NCBI GenBank assembly: GCA_038373885.1
Contig: JAWZYV010013179.1
Span: 91,985 to 155,984, forward strand
Direction of reading: 5' to 3'
Source of the DNA: Cheiracanthium punctorium
Lineage: Eukaryota > Arthropoda > Arachnida > Araneae > Cheiracanthiidae
Length of the DNA: 64,000 nucleotides
Of the stretch, positions 1 through 9,709 are shown in pieces. The position numbers were made by a program, and so were the translations under genes. The notes beneath the pieces were generated by a model. That model had not been told where the DNA came from, did not search any database, and worked only from the letters and a program-made list of their open reading frames with translations. The first letter of the stretch is position 1, and each line of letters opens with the position of its first letter.

Positions 1-1433
1 GATGTGGTCAATGACCCCTTAGCTTCAAATTTTGAATGACCACATATGCATTATTTAATATTTTTAACTCATTTGCTCAATTTTATAAAAATTAATAATG
101 AAAAAGAATAAAATGCAAAATTATTATTTATTTATTTGTGTGCATGTATACTAGCTGAAGTGCCTGTTCTTTGCACCCGAATGGAGATTATTAAAACTTA
201 TATGAAATAAATACAAATAAATATATAAATTCTTATTTCAGTAAACTTTGTCTTACAATTAATTTATATCTTCTCATCTGACTCATATTTTATGTTTGCA
301 AAATTATCTCGATCTCACGATGTAATTTTTTTTTTTTTTTTTTTTTTGTCAAAGTTTCTAGCATAAACTTACTAATGCACTTTTAAATGCATAATGTAAA
401 AAAATTCAATTAATTTCATTTCAAGTTTTAACATTATCATTTAGTAATCATAGCAACAGTATTCTTGTTACTCAAGTTGTTAAATGCTGCAATCAAACAA
501 AAATTGAAGTAATTTTTAAAGTTTTTAAGATTCAGAAAATAAAAATATGTCAATATCTCAAATACAATCGCAAATAAAACATTAACATTTAAAAACGGAT
601 TTAAGACTATTGTACCCATTTTGCATTTTCTTTCCTTTGCATAAATGGTAACATATTTTCTAAATTACCCAGACCTGCACAAGCACACTATGCTTTTTCC
701 TCTTACCACCAGATGCAGCGCCATCTGGTACTGTCAACAGAATCCATGACGTGTTAAAAGTTTTCGACGAATGACATACAATCTTCGGTTTAATCCATGC
801 ATGGATCAGTATTTAAGAATGGTAATCTCCATTGTGAAAAAAATTATCTAAAAAAATCCGAAACCCCAGAGAACACAGAGGGCTAATGCAAGTGCACATA
901 TGCAGCTGTATTTTAAGATTCAAAAATGCAAAAAGCCATTTTTGGCAACAAAGTAATTTTTATTCATATTAATGAAAATTACACTCAATGCATTTAGTTT
1001 TTTTTTTTGCTTAGTATTTATTTTCATATTCTATTTTCAACATGAAGATTTCCATAGTTAACATAACCCACTGTTGCCATTTAATTTGTTAATTCAGCAA
1101 TCCAATGAAACTGATATCTTTTATTTTTAGATTTCTTAAACTTCAAAAATGAAAACATATTAATATGAAACAGACGATTTTACCCAATTTCCCACGAAAA
1201 CTTCCCATAAACACACTTGTAAAAAAAATCAATCTTTTCACACAATCACATTCTTGTTATCATATAGAATAAGTTTTTGTATTTGAAAGCATTTGTTTTT
1301 CTGGGAACAACCCCTTTTATATTAATGCTGCATGCAGAGGAAATCAATTTATTTATAAAAAAAAAATAAATATTGTGATGGAAATATCACATGTATTCCT
1401 GTTTTGCATTTTCTTTCATAAGTATTAATTTTA
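1..1433. other. AT-rich intergenic sequence, no gene seen
   Basis: I find no convincing coding signal or complete mobile element. There is a T homopolymer near 329-347. The stretch near 150-185 resembles the start of the dispersed repeat at 28468 (both begin with a TACTAGCTGAA-type motif followed by a TTCTTTGC/TCTTCGC-type segment), so it may be a small fragment of that family. Confidence 0.5.
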
Positions 1434-1436
1434 CAA

Positions 1437-2418
1437 TGTGTGTACTCCTGGTTCTTCCCCCTTTTCCTTTTTAAAATGTTTTCCCCGGCTAGCCAGTTTT
1501 TTTTGTGTGCTTCCAATATGGCGGCACGCTTGCACCACGTGTTCCTTCTTCAACAGTCACTGCGATTTTCGTGCATCTCGCCAACTCTTCATAATGAGGA
1601 TCATAAGCGCCACTGGCAATCCGGCCATCTCCTCCGCGGCAAAATATTTCATCATTCCCCGGATGACGTCAGGGGTTTTCTGCCCGCGCTTACCTTTGAA
1701 CCAATCGCGGCACTTTCTCCTCCCTGCCTGTGACGTGTGCCCGGGGTTGCCGAGAAAATTGGCGATGGCGAGCCGTCTGGAAAGAGCAAGACTTCACTTC
1801 ACCTTTTTTCACCCCGTAAGTTCGACGCGCTAAGGAAGCGCTCCCCAACACGAACAACGTGGCCTTTTGCTGGAGGCGGCAGGAACAGTACCGTAGTAAG
1901 TGTTTTAGGACCGAATAAGTCTCCGTTGGGCAAATAAGACATCCCCTCCTTGTTAAATTACTTCGGTTTAATTTTTCAAAAAAACACAATGGTTGCAAGC
2001 TCCCCTTTTTCTGTAGTATTTGACCGAATTACATGGCGTGTGCGCCATTTTGCCCTTTTGAAATACGCTATATAATCTATCTCCGTCTTGAATAGAACCC
2101 CATTAAATGTTCTTTTGTACTAATGTTAATGTACCGTGCATTCTGCCAATGAATAAAGTTCTCCTGTTAGTAAGTCTAGTTAGAGTGTTTGTCTTTCATG
2201 TGTGTTTCCCTTCTCTCTCACGGACGATCTTCAAGCCCTGAACTACTGCTGGGGTAAGTCTTTGGTTTCCTTTCTTTTCATATCTTTTGTGGTCACCGAA
2301 CGTTGTATTTCTCGTAGGACTTTTTCACAACGCCATGTGCTGCGGCTAGCCTGATCATAGGTCAATTATAGCGTCTCCTTGGTCGCTCTTGCAACGCCCG
2401 AGTTTACGCTATAGTAAA
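1437..2418 (+). repeat. putative 5' LTR and leader of LTR retrotransposon
   Basis: Base composition changes sharply near 1437 from very AT-rich to CpG-containing mixed sequence and stays so until the gag leader. Inside are a TATA box (TATATAAT, 2069-2076) and a polyadenylation signal (AATAAA, 2152-2157) about 80 bp apart, as expected for U3-R. A tRNA-primer-site-like TGG motif follows at 2419. No second LTR copy lies in the window, so the left boundary rests on composition only and the termini are not proven. Confidence 0.45.
2069..2157 (+). promoter_or_regulatory. LTR promoter TATA box and poly(A) signal
   Basis: TATATAAT at 2069-2076 and AATAAA at 2152-2157 bracket the likely R region of the putative LTR. 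This spacing is typical of retrotransposon U3/R organisation. It supports the LTR call but is not unique to it. Confidence 0.4.
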
Positions 2419-2432
2419 TGGTGCCGTTGACC
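2419..2432 (+). other. candidate primer-binding site
   Basis: TGGTGCCGTTGACC begins with the TGG expected to pair with a tRNA 3' CCA end and sits just downstream of the putative LTR. The matching tRNA cannot be assigned without a search. Confidence 0.3.
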
Positions 2433-2809
2433 ATCTTTTTTGATCTGTTTGCTACCTATACCGAAGCACATTCCGAGTCCAATATATGTTGATTTTGTCC
2501 GCTTTGTTACGTTAATACTTGAGTTACGGCTATTCTTAATGTCCGTTTTCGGCGCCGATCGTTCAGTTCTGTTCATTATTTTTATTATCTGCTTTTCCCA
2601 TTCATGGGAAATAATATTTTAATAGCTTTTGTATACCACATTACTGCAGTGTCTTTCGTCTTACGGTGACCAATTCCTTTTATAATAGTATTTTTTCTTC
2701 ATAAGTTTTATGGTACATGTTGTAGTGCATTTTGTTGCAATGTATGCATTATATGTTTTGGTAATTTCTAAGTTTGTGCATTTTTGTGTAGAGTATCCGT
2801 AGGCCCTAT

Positions 2810-2840
<31 letters not shown>

Positions 2841-3343
2841 TTACACTAATTTGTTTCATGCTTATTCATAGTTACATTGGCATCAATTTTATTTAATAAG
2901 TTTGTTTAGCTGGTATCTACAGTTGTATTTAAGTGATTTTTCTTAGTTACATACTTCATAATGTTTAAAATATCTCCTTTTCTTTTGTGAATCGATAGTG
3001 TAATAGTCTATCTTGTTTTTGAATAATTGCCTCTAGACATATTTCATCCTAGTTTTCTTCCACCCCTTTTGTGTCTTGCTGACTCCCTCATTGCCAGCTA
3101 CAGTTTTTTTATATTTTACCTCTATGATATGGTCAATAATTTAATTTATTCTGCATTGTCTGAGTTTGTTTTTTTGTCTTCTCTCCCTGAATGATCATCT
3201 CTTGAAAATTCAGTTATTACATTGAGTTTTTGTAATTTCTAGTATTGTTGTAATAACCTTTTTGCCTTTTTTTTTGGACTCATTACCCGCTTCACCCTTT
3301 TTCTTCTCTGCAATATATATTACCGCTTTCCTTAACTGTAGCT

Positions 3344-4357
3344 ATGCCTCGACCAAATGGATCAATCAGTGCAAATAATGACGAGAACTCTGTTCATCGC
3401 TCATTTATTCCACACCAGGAACCCTATGATGGTGATCCTGCTTCTCTGGATTTCTTTATTTCTCAAATTAATACCATAAAATCTCTCAATGGATGGGATG
3501 ATAATATGGCCTTGTGCTACCTCAAGTCTAAACTTGTTGGACCGGCTAGAGATTTCTTTGTGCAATCAGCTCAATTGCAGGATGAGACTTCGTATGCAAA
3601 AGTCGTGGATAGTTTCTCTCAATACTTTAAATCTGATGCCAACCCTTCCATGCTTGACCTCCAATCTATTAAGTTGCTACCAGGAGAATCCGTCAGAGCC
3701 ATGGCCCACAGACTTTCTAATATGGTGTCGAGGGTATTTCCATCTTTAAAAGACGAACATGCACTGAATGAGATGAAATTAAATCACTTTATGCTTGGTC
3801 TCCCCTCCGCGATTAAAACCAAGGTTCTCGAACTTGAAATCAAAGACTTTAATGCGGCTGTTGCAAAAGCACAGCATCTCGTTTCCATCCAGGCTTCTGA
3901 TTCTTCTTCAGGTACTGACTCTTTGAATTTTTTAAGTGCCAAGGTAGATGCGATACAATCTTCTCTTGAAAAATTGGGGCAATGTTCCTCAGATAATTCT
4001 TCTTCCCGTTATAATAACCTAAGACAAAATTCTGTGTTTAAGTCACGTGGTCATAATGTTCATAATTTCTCGAGAAGCCGTTCTAGCAGAGGTCGCAATC
4101 CTTATAAGATAGATTTCAATAGTCAATTGCCAAACCCACAACGATTCAGAAATAACAGCCGACCATCATACTTTCATAATAACAGGTCACGTGTCTCTTG
4201 CCAATATTGCAACAAGGCAGGACATGTTCTTAGCAAATGTTTCAAATTTCAAGATAATATAAAATCCGGCAAGCTATCACAAGATTTCGGTGCTGTTCCT
4301 GCCCCCTCCCAAGGTCACATCCCTAATACCCCCTCACATAATTCTTTTTTAACCTAA
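3344..4357 (+). CDS. retrotransposon Gag polyprotein (capsid-nucleocapsid)
   Basis: This intact ORF of 337 codons encodes a Ty3/gypsy-type Gag. Residues about 25-190 form the retrotransposon gag domain: predicted helices, a WDDN motif, and a QYF segment followed by the PGESV and FMLGLP landmarks. Residues about 215-275 are Ser/Arg/Asn-rich and basic. A CCHC zinc knuckle (CQYCNKAGHVLSKC) follows near residue 287. The protein should package the element RNA into virus-like particles. The ORF stops at 4357, two codons after a -1 slippery site, so protease is expected as a Gag-Pro frameshift product. No reverse transcriptase, integrase or envelope follows, so the copy cannot be autonomous although gag itself is unbroken. 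The start is the ATG at 3344, preceded by a long leader. Confidence 0.85.
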   Translation: MPRPNGSISANNDENSVHRSFIPHQEPYDGDPASLDFFISQINTIKSLNGWDDNMALCYLKSKLVGPARDFFVQSAQLQDETSYAKVVDSFSQYFKSDANPSMLDLQSIKLLPGESVRAMAHRLSNMVSRVFPSLKDEHALNEMKLNHFMLGLPSAIKTKVLELEIKDFNAAVAKAQHLVSIQASDSSSGTDSLNFLSAKVDAIQSSLEKLGQCSSDNSSSRYNNLRQNSVFKSRGHNVHNFSRSRSSRGRNPYKIDFNSQLPNPQRFRNNSRPSYFHNNRSRVSCQYCNKAGHVLSKCFKFQDNIKSGKLSQDFGAVPAPSQGHIPNTPSHNSFLT

Positions 4358-5283
4358 GGCCAACGCTACCTGTTACTGGTGACAGTAGCGGGCCGAATCA
4401 GTCTTTTCACCAGGTGCCAAAGTCAACTTTGTCTGCAACGGCACAACCCTTCATTCCTTCATCCAAACCGTCCATAATTCCTCGTGAAAACAAAATTATT
4501 CAACAGCATAATACGCAAGAGATAATAATTTCAACGTCGCAATCCACACAGACTGACCCTGTCACAGTTCGCAATAGTCAGAATGAAATGCAGCGTGCCA
4601 CACAAACTGATAATACCCTGCCACACTTCATATTTAACAACGTCGAAGGCTCTTCACAATCTCTACCAATCTTCCAAATTTCGATTGCCAAGGAGGAAAT
4701 GCATGTTCTCTTAGATTCCGGCAGTACTGTAAATGTTTTAGATGAAGATTTTTTTCACTCTATTAAATCTAAGGTTAAATTCAAATATATATCGCGTAAA
4801 GTAAATATAAAAACCATCAATTCAGATGTGAACTTTTCAGCATGCATAATTCTGCCATTCAAGATTGGATCAAAATTTCATAAGGCTCATTTTTTCATCA
4901 CCCCTCTTCATAGCCAATTCAAAGCCATTTTAGGCTTCAATTTTCTTTCTCAAAATAAGGTTGTTCTAAATTTATCTGATAATTCCATTACAATCAACGA
5001 CATTCCGCTGCCTCTCTGCAAGGTACCAGAAGTTACTGACCATATTTCTCAAATGCAAGAAATCGATATCAGCAATAATGTTCACTTACTTAGAAAAGTG
5101 TGCATGCCTCCACAGGAAACCATATATGCTGAAGTCAAAACATCAAGAGGCTTCAAAGATCAATTTATCTTCCTACCCAAATTTCACAATGAATCAATTC
5201 AGGCCGACCCGTCCATTCACTCGTTTAATGATATCTGTGCTATTTCCAACAAACTGGAATCACAATTTCCCTTCAAATTCTAG
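4342..5283 (+). CDS. retrotransposon protease region of Gag-Pro(-Pol), 3' truncated
   Basis: The frame is open from 4342 and is reached from gag by the -1 shift. A Ser/Thr/Gln-rich linker leads to a retropepsin-like aspartic protease whose active-site motif LLDSGSTVNVL lies near 4712-4741. The AILGFNFL motif near 4927-4950 corresponds to the conserved I-L-G second half of retroviral and gypsy proteases. About 110 more residues follow, then the frame stops at 5283. A normal pol would continue into reverse transcriptase, RNase H and integrase, and none is found here. The element therefore ends abruptly, probably by 3' truncation or deletion. Translation needs no start codon of its own. Confidence 0.75.
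   Translation, partial: FFFNLRPTLPVTGDSSGPNQSFHQVPKSTLSATAQPFIPSSKPSIIPRENKIIQQHNTQEIIISTSQSTQTDPVTVRNSQNEMQRATQTDNTLPHFIFNNVEGSSQSLPIFQISIAKEEMHVLLDSGSTVNVLDEDFFHSIKSKVKFKYISRKVNIKTINSDVNFSACIILPFKIGSKFHKAHFFITPLHSQFKAILGFNFLSQNKVVLNLSDNSITINDIPLPLCKVPEVTDHISQMQEIDISNNVHLLRKVCMPPQETIYAEVKTSRGFKDQFIFLPKFHNESIQADPSIHSFNDICAISNKLESQFPFKF
4345..4351 (+). promoter_or_regulatory. -1 ribosomal frameshift slippery heptamer
   Basis: The heptamer TTTTTTA lies in the gag frame as T TTT TTA, with codons TCT TTT TTA ACC then the gag stop. A -1 slip moves ribosomes into the protease frame, which is open from 4342. The same slippery heptamer class is used by HIV-1. Position and phase are exactly those needed to join gag to pro. 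Confidence 0.8.
4358..4394 (+). promoter_or_regulatory. stem-loop downstream of frameshift site
   Basis: A hairpin starts 6 nt after the slippery heptamer. GCTAC (4365-4369) pairs with GTAGC (4385-4389). After a bulged C, TGTTA (4371-4375) pairs with TGACA (4380-4384, one G-U) around a CTGG loop. GGCC at 4358-4361 can also pair with GGCC at 4391-4394 below an internal loop. Spacing and stability fit a frameshift stimulator. Confidence 0.7.
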
Positions 5284-5566
5284 TGTGATATCAATATGAC
5301 GTCATTTTACTTATAATAGAAAAGTTTGTGTCACTAAATTATTTACAATTTTTACTCTCAATATATTCAAAAGAGCTGAAAATAGCAAAAAATTGCTAAA
5401 ACTTGGGGAACTGTTGGACTTTCAAATTTTTAAAGTAGACCACAATTTGTCCTGTATCTTTTTACTTACATGTGCAAAATTTCAAGCCAATTGGTCAAAC
5501 AGTGTGGATCCATATGCGATTCATCCAAACAAACACAAGATTTTCATTTTTATTTATAAGGATATA
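5284..5566. other. AT-rich sequence after the truncated retrotransposon
   Basis: I see no gene, no 3' LTR and no recognisable pol continuation in this stretch. Confidence 0.5.
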
Positions 5567-6249
5567 ATGGGTGTTTCAAAAAGGTGGTAACATGCTTTAA
5601 TTCTTTATTTATTAGAAATAAGTGGGCAATGTACATTGAAAAAATGTTCAAAATTAGGAAAAAGGATTGTGATAAGAAAAAATTCCTCACACTAATTTTC
5701 AGAAAGTTACACTTTTAAAGTTTGTATATTACCCCCATACAATAAACTCCCAATTAGTATAATGAACCCCATACACTAATGAGGTGATGTACAAAATTTG
5801 AGAATTATATCCTAAAATAGTGTTAGAGATATGAAGGTAAATATATGCTGACTTAAACCACTTTTCAATGGCTCTGAAACGGAAAAAAATCATGTCTGAT
5901 AATCGTGTTTTAGGGGTCTTACAAAAATTATGAAAGAAAATAGTTTTTTGTACTCTAGCTAAATGTTTACATTCCAATTCATATATAGTCAGTGTTCATC
6001 TTTGTTCAAAAATGTCTCTTGAGACATTTTATGATGGAAGGGTGAAATTTTGCACATCACCTCATTGGTGCATGGGGGCCCATATTCTAACAAGGAATTT
6101 TTTTATAAGGGAGTCATATGCAAATTTAAAAGTTGTAGCTTTTCGAAAATTAACGAGAGGAATTTCTTCTCAAAGTAGTCTTTTTTTTTTCTACCTTATT
6201 TTTTTTTAAAAATTTTCAATTTACAATGCCATCTTTTCAGAACACCCTA
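5567..6249. mobile_element. mariner-like MITE with internal inverted repeats
   Basis: Inverted ends GGGTGTTTC (from 5569) and GAACACCC (to 6247) lie in TATA-type flanks, and the ends share a further AAAAGGTGG/CCATCTTTT match. Inside, segments such as CACTAATGAGGTGATGTACA near 5776 recur inverted near 6053. A related copy is at 9003-9706. There is no transposase. Confidence 0.6.
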
Positions 6250-6782
6250 TATATATGTATGTATGTATTACTATTCATAATAAATACAACTTGTGGGTGC
6301 TTGAAATAATATATATTCATGGAGTATTCCAGTATTTCATCTTGCTATATGTTTTATATATTTGCATTTAATTATATGTAATGTGTTTAATATACAAAAT
6401 AAAAACTAAGTTCTAAAATCAACAAATCCAGTAACATTATGAAAAGCATAATGTTAAAAGAACAAAAGAACAATGCTAATATTAGGAAGACTCCCACGAA
6501 GGGCACCCCACTCGGCCTAGATCCCTAGTGTAGATAATTGACTGTACCTCAGAAATGAACAAAAAAAAAACAAATTTTCATTTGATCTTTTCTACTCTCT
6601 AAGATCACTATTAGATTTTTCTGAATTTTTCTTTGAAAATACAACACATATAACAATATGAATTTATTGCTTATTAGTGCTGCTTTAAATTGTGTCGTCA
6701 ATCAAGATGAATGTTATTTTTATTAATTTTGTTTGAAATCATTCAATAAATTCACAATATTCTTCTTTAATAAATATAGAAA
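6250..6782. other. AT-rich intergenic sequence
   Basis: No gene or bounded repeat was seen; there is a short TATG-type simple repeat near 6251-6268. Confidence 0.5.
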
Positions 6783-6860
6783 TTTCCAGATTAGTAATTA
6801 GTTAAAAACATTAAGAGCCTAAAATTTCCGTAAAGAGATTAAAACACGCATCATGAGCGC

Positions 6861-6891
6861 TTTCGACAACCTAGTCCGCTGTCATCATCAG
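6861..6891 (-). ncRNA. hammerhead-ribozyme-like core (left arm)
   Basis: On the minus strand this reads CTGATGA, T, GACAGC, a 7-nt loop, GTTGTC, GAAA. It mirrors the right-arm core and keeps stem II pairing through one G-U wobble. The same doubts apply about stems I and III. Confidence 0.42.
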
Positions 6892-7297
6892 AACTGAGTT
6901 GCTTGGCTCGTTCACCGTTTCTTCTTCACCATGGCCTGCCACGATTGCTCGATTTGCGCATGCGCCATGTTGTTGACAGCTCCCTCTTGTGTCATTATTT
7001 CCAACGCTTCCCGTCTTAAGCCATAATTGTGATTATTGTAATTAGCTATTTTCTTTACATTTACGAAATCTATATTTATATTTTCCTTTAAGGCTAGGCG
7101 GGATAGAGCGGTACTTTGTCTATTCGTTGACAGCTCCCTCTTGTGTCATTATTTCCAACGCTTCCTGGCTTAAGATGGGAAGCGTTGGAAATAATGACAC
7201 AAGAGGGAGCTGTCAACGACATGGCGCATGCGCAAATCGAGCAATCGTGGCAGGCCATGGTGAAGAAGAAGCGGTGAACGAGCCAAGCAACTCAGTT

Positions 7298-7328
7298 CTG
7301 ATGATGACAGCGGACTAGGCTGTCGAAA
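7298..7328 (+). ncRNA. hammerhead-ribozyme-like core (right arm)
   Basis: CTGATGA (7298-7304) is followed by a stem II hairpin of GACAGC (7306-7311) and GCTGTC (7319-7324) with a 7-nt loop, then GAAA (7325-7328). This is the conserved hammerhead core order. A convincing stem I, stem III and cleavage triplet were not found, so activity is unproven. The left arm (6861-6891, minus strand) has the same core with one change that turns a G-C pair of stem II into G-U. Confidence 0.45.
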
Positions 7329-7440
7329 GCGCTCATGATGCGTGTTTTAATCTCTTTACGGAAATTTTAGGCTTTTAATGTTTTTAACTAATTACTAAGG
7401 TATTTCCGTGTTCAATTTTTAACTAAGTTTCCAGATTAGT

Positions 7441-8415
7441 TTTTACACTTGGAAATTTGAATTAGACATTCAGTAGTGAAAGGTCCATGAGTATTTTTTT
7501 TTTTTTTTTCAGTATTTTGGTAAGAAAATAATTTCTAGCCCCTCATATCTTTGCATGACATATAAAAGTCATTATCCCCAACTTAAGAGTATATTTTTTT
7601 TAACTTAGAGCATAAATAATAGATTTTGAAACAAATATGGGCAGTTAAGTTCTTTATTATTATAATTGACTTTGATGTTTGTTTAAATGCAGTAAGTTAC
7701 TATATTTGCTAGCATTTTCCCGAAACTTTAAATGCAGCCATCATAAAGAATAGCCCTCATCTGATTTAAAAAACAAATTATTAAGTCAGGAGTAAGTAAA
7801 ATTATTGTGATATACCTGATCGATGTTATTAAAGTTTTGTTAGCGTAAATGAAACTAACATTTAAATTATCTTTTAGCAAGCAAAAAAATTTCTGCCTAA
7901 TAGCAAATACCAACTTTTTGGTTACCAAAGAAGCATTTATAAATTGAACTCATAGAATTCCTTGGAAAGTGTACAGATGTTTCAAACTATCTACTATGTG
8001 AAAACCGGTTGCTTAGTCGCAGCAGAAAACTAAAAAATTGACATGTTTAGTGCTAAATGTAATCTTATTTGGAAAAAAAAAAGCATAATAAATAAGATAG
8101 ATTGATCATTGTGAAAATAATAAATAGTTTTCTGTAGAATTTTTTTGATTTTTAAAAAAAATATTTTACTTACTGAACTTTGGTATTATTTTTTAATTTT
8201 TTTAGGGAACAGTGTGTCTATTTTAAGATTTCTTTTCTTTTAAAATTCTTATTTTAGGAGTAAAAGTCATTTTATTATATTTTATATTACTTATGAACAA
8301 GGAACTGTGCTTATTATTATTGTTTTTAGTTAAAGGATTTATGATTATTTTTTATTAATGAAGTTACTAATTTCTTTGTAGTTGCATCACATAATGAAGA
8401 ATTAATTGCACACGT
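7441..8415. other. AT-rich intergenic sequence
   Basis: I see homopolymer T tracts (near 7495-7510) but no gene or bounded repeat. Confidence 0.5.
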
Positions 8416-8423
8416 ATGCAGAC

Positions 8424-8587
8424 TAGTGACGTACCCATGGGGAATGGGGGGGGGGATAGTCAGAAACCCCGCATGAAGAATTTCTTTGTCATACAAAATG
8501 CATTTTCTTCACTTAATCACACACACATATACATACGAGTTGCAGTAGTCGTTACCCCCTAATGAAAATTTTCTTGCTATGCCACTG
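8424..8587. mobile_element. hAT-type MITE, CAGNGGCGTAGCC family, copy 1
   Basis: The ends TAGTGACGTACCC and TGCTATGCCACTG are inverted versions of a CAGNGGCGTAGCC terminus. An exact 8-bp duplication ATGCAGAC flanks it (8416-8423 and 8588-8595). G-rich and C-rich tracts lie inside both ends, with a ladder of CACATATACATA in the middle. Eight-bp duplications with CAG-type ends indicate hAT. Confidence 0.7.
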
Positions 8588-9002
8588 ATGCAGACTAATG
8601 TTTCCTAAATTCAGATTCACTTTACGCTTTAGTAGTAATGAAAATAAGCCTTTGGAATTCAGTATTGTGTGAATTAATATGAACAAAAGTGATAATTTCA
8701 AGAAATCATTTATTTTTTACAAACAAGGTGGGAAAGTAACTTTTTTTTAAAGAAAAATGTCGTTTGTTTATTTTTATACTGTTTTCCAACACATTTTGGA
8801 CACTAAGTCAACATTATTTTAGACTTCTCTAAAATTTGCTGCTCTTGAAGCCATACCTCAATTAGTTTTATTTCATTGTTTTGATCATATGCATTCGTGC
8901 AAAACTATTAGTAGACATAAGTGGACAATTTTATTTATTAGCAAGTTATGCCCAATTATATTATTATATTATAACCTTATACCAAAAAATATATAAAAGT
9001 TG

Positions 9003-9706
9003 GGAAAGGACTTTATTTCTCTATCTATTAAAGATAAGTGGGTAATGTAAATTGAAAAAAATGTTCAAAATGGGGTCAGAAATAAGACTGTGTTAAAAAA
9101 ATTCCTCTCATTAATTTGCAAAAAGTTACACTTTTTAAATTTGTATATGACCTCCATACAAAAAATAAATAAATCCCAAGTAATAAAAAGTGCACCATTC
9201 ACTAATCCAGCGATAAACACAGTTTTAGTATTATATCCTAAAAAGTGTCAGAAATTTCTTAGAAAAAAAGATGATCGGGGTTATAATAATTTTGGAATGT
9301 AAATGTTTATTATAGAGTTTGTGTGTATGTGTGGGGGAAACGACCCCTGAAATGCAATCATTCGGTGTGATTTTTTTTCCCTTCGAGAGCCATTGAAAAA
9401 TTGTTTAAGATCAGTGTTATATTTATCTTCATATCTCTGACACTTTTCAGAATATAATTCTCAAATTTTGTACATGAGCCCATTAGTGTATGGGACACAT
9501 TTTACTAACTGGGAATTCTTTTGTACAATATTGTATAAGAAATTTAAAAAGTGTAATTTTTTGAAAATTAATGAGAGCAGATTTTTTGCAGTGCAGTCTT
9601 TTTGTCGGCTTTATTTTGAACATTTTTTCAATTTATATTGCCTACTTATTACTAATAGACAGAGATCAGAATTAAAGCTTGTTATAACCTTTTTTGGACA
9701 CCTTGT
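9003..9706. mobile_element. second copy of the mariner-like MITE
   Basis: This shares long internal segments with 5567-6249: AAGATAAGTGGGTAATGTA near the left, the AAAAAGTTACACTTTTTAAA segment, and the ATATCTCTGACACTTTTCAG segment. The right end reads TTGGACACCTTGTATATA, and the left terminus looks truncated. No coding content. Confidence 0.5.
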
Positions 9707-9709
9707 ATA

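Larger units (their letters stand above)
6796..7427. mobile_element. Penelope-type inverted-repeat element with ribozyme-like core
   Basis: Two 225-bp arms (6796-7020 and 7169-7393) are inverted copies about 98% identical. They are separated by a 148-bp centre and followed on the right by a 34-bp extension (7394-7427). The whole unit is flanked by a 13-bp direct duplication TTTCCAGATTAGT (6783-6795 and 7428-7440). The centre holds another copy of the inner arm segment (GTTGACAGCTCC..., 7127-7166). Each arm carries a hammerhead-like core. Penelope-like elements are known for inverted or direct pseudo-LTRs, variable target duplications, short end extensions and hammerhead motifs, so I infer a non-autonomous Penelope derivative. 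No RT lies inside. Confidence 0.6.

Noticed and set aside
1438..1998. Overlapping open frames of 66-131 codons on both strands
   Set aside because: They lie in the CpG-richer putative LTR, show no recognisable motif, and overlap in several frames, which is expected when stop codons are rarer in GC-rich sequence.
3489..3749. 86-codon frame inside gag
   Set aside because: It is an out-of-frame shadow of the Gag ORF.
7127..7318. 63-codon frame in the right arm of the inverted unit
   Set aside because: The sequence is explained by the inverted repeat and ribozyme-like core; the frame has no known domain.
9293..9400. Separate insertion suggested by the GGGGGAAACGACCCC patch
   Set aside because: It lies inside the mariner-like MITE copy and has no inverted ends or duplication of its own.
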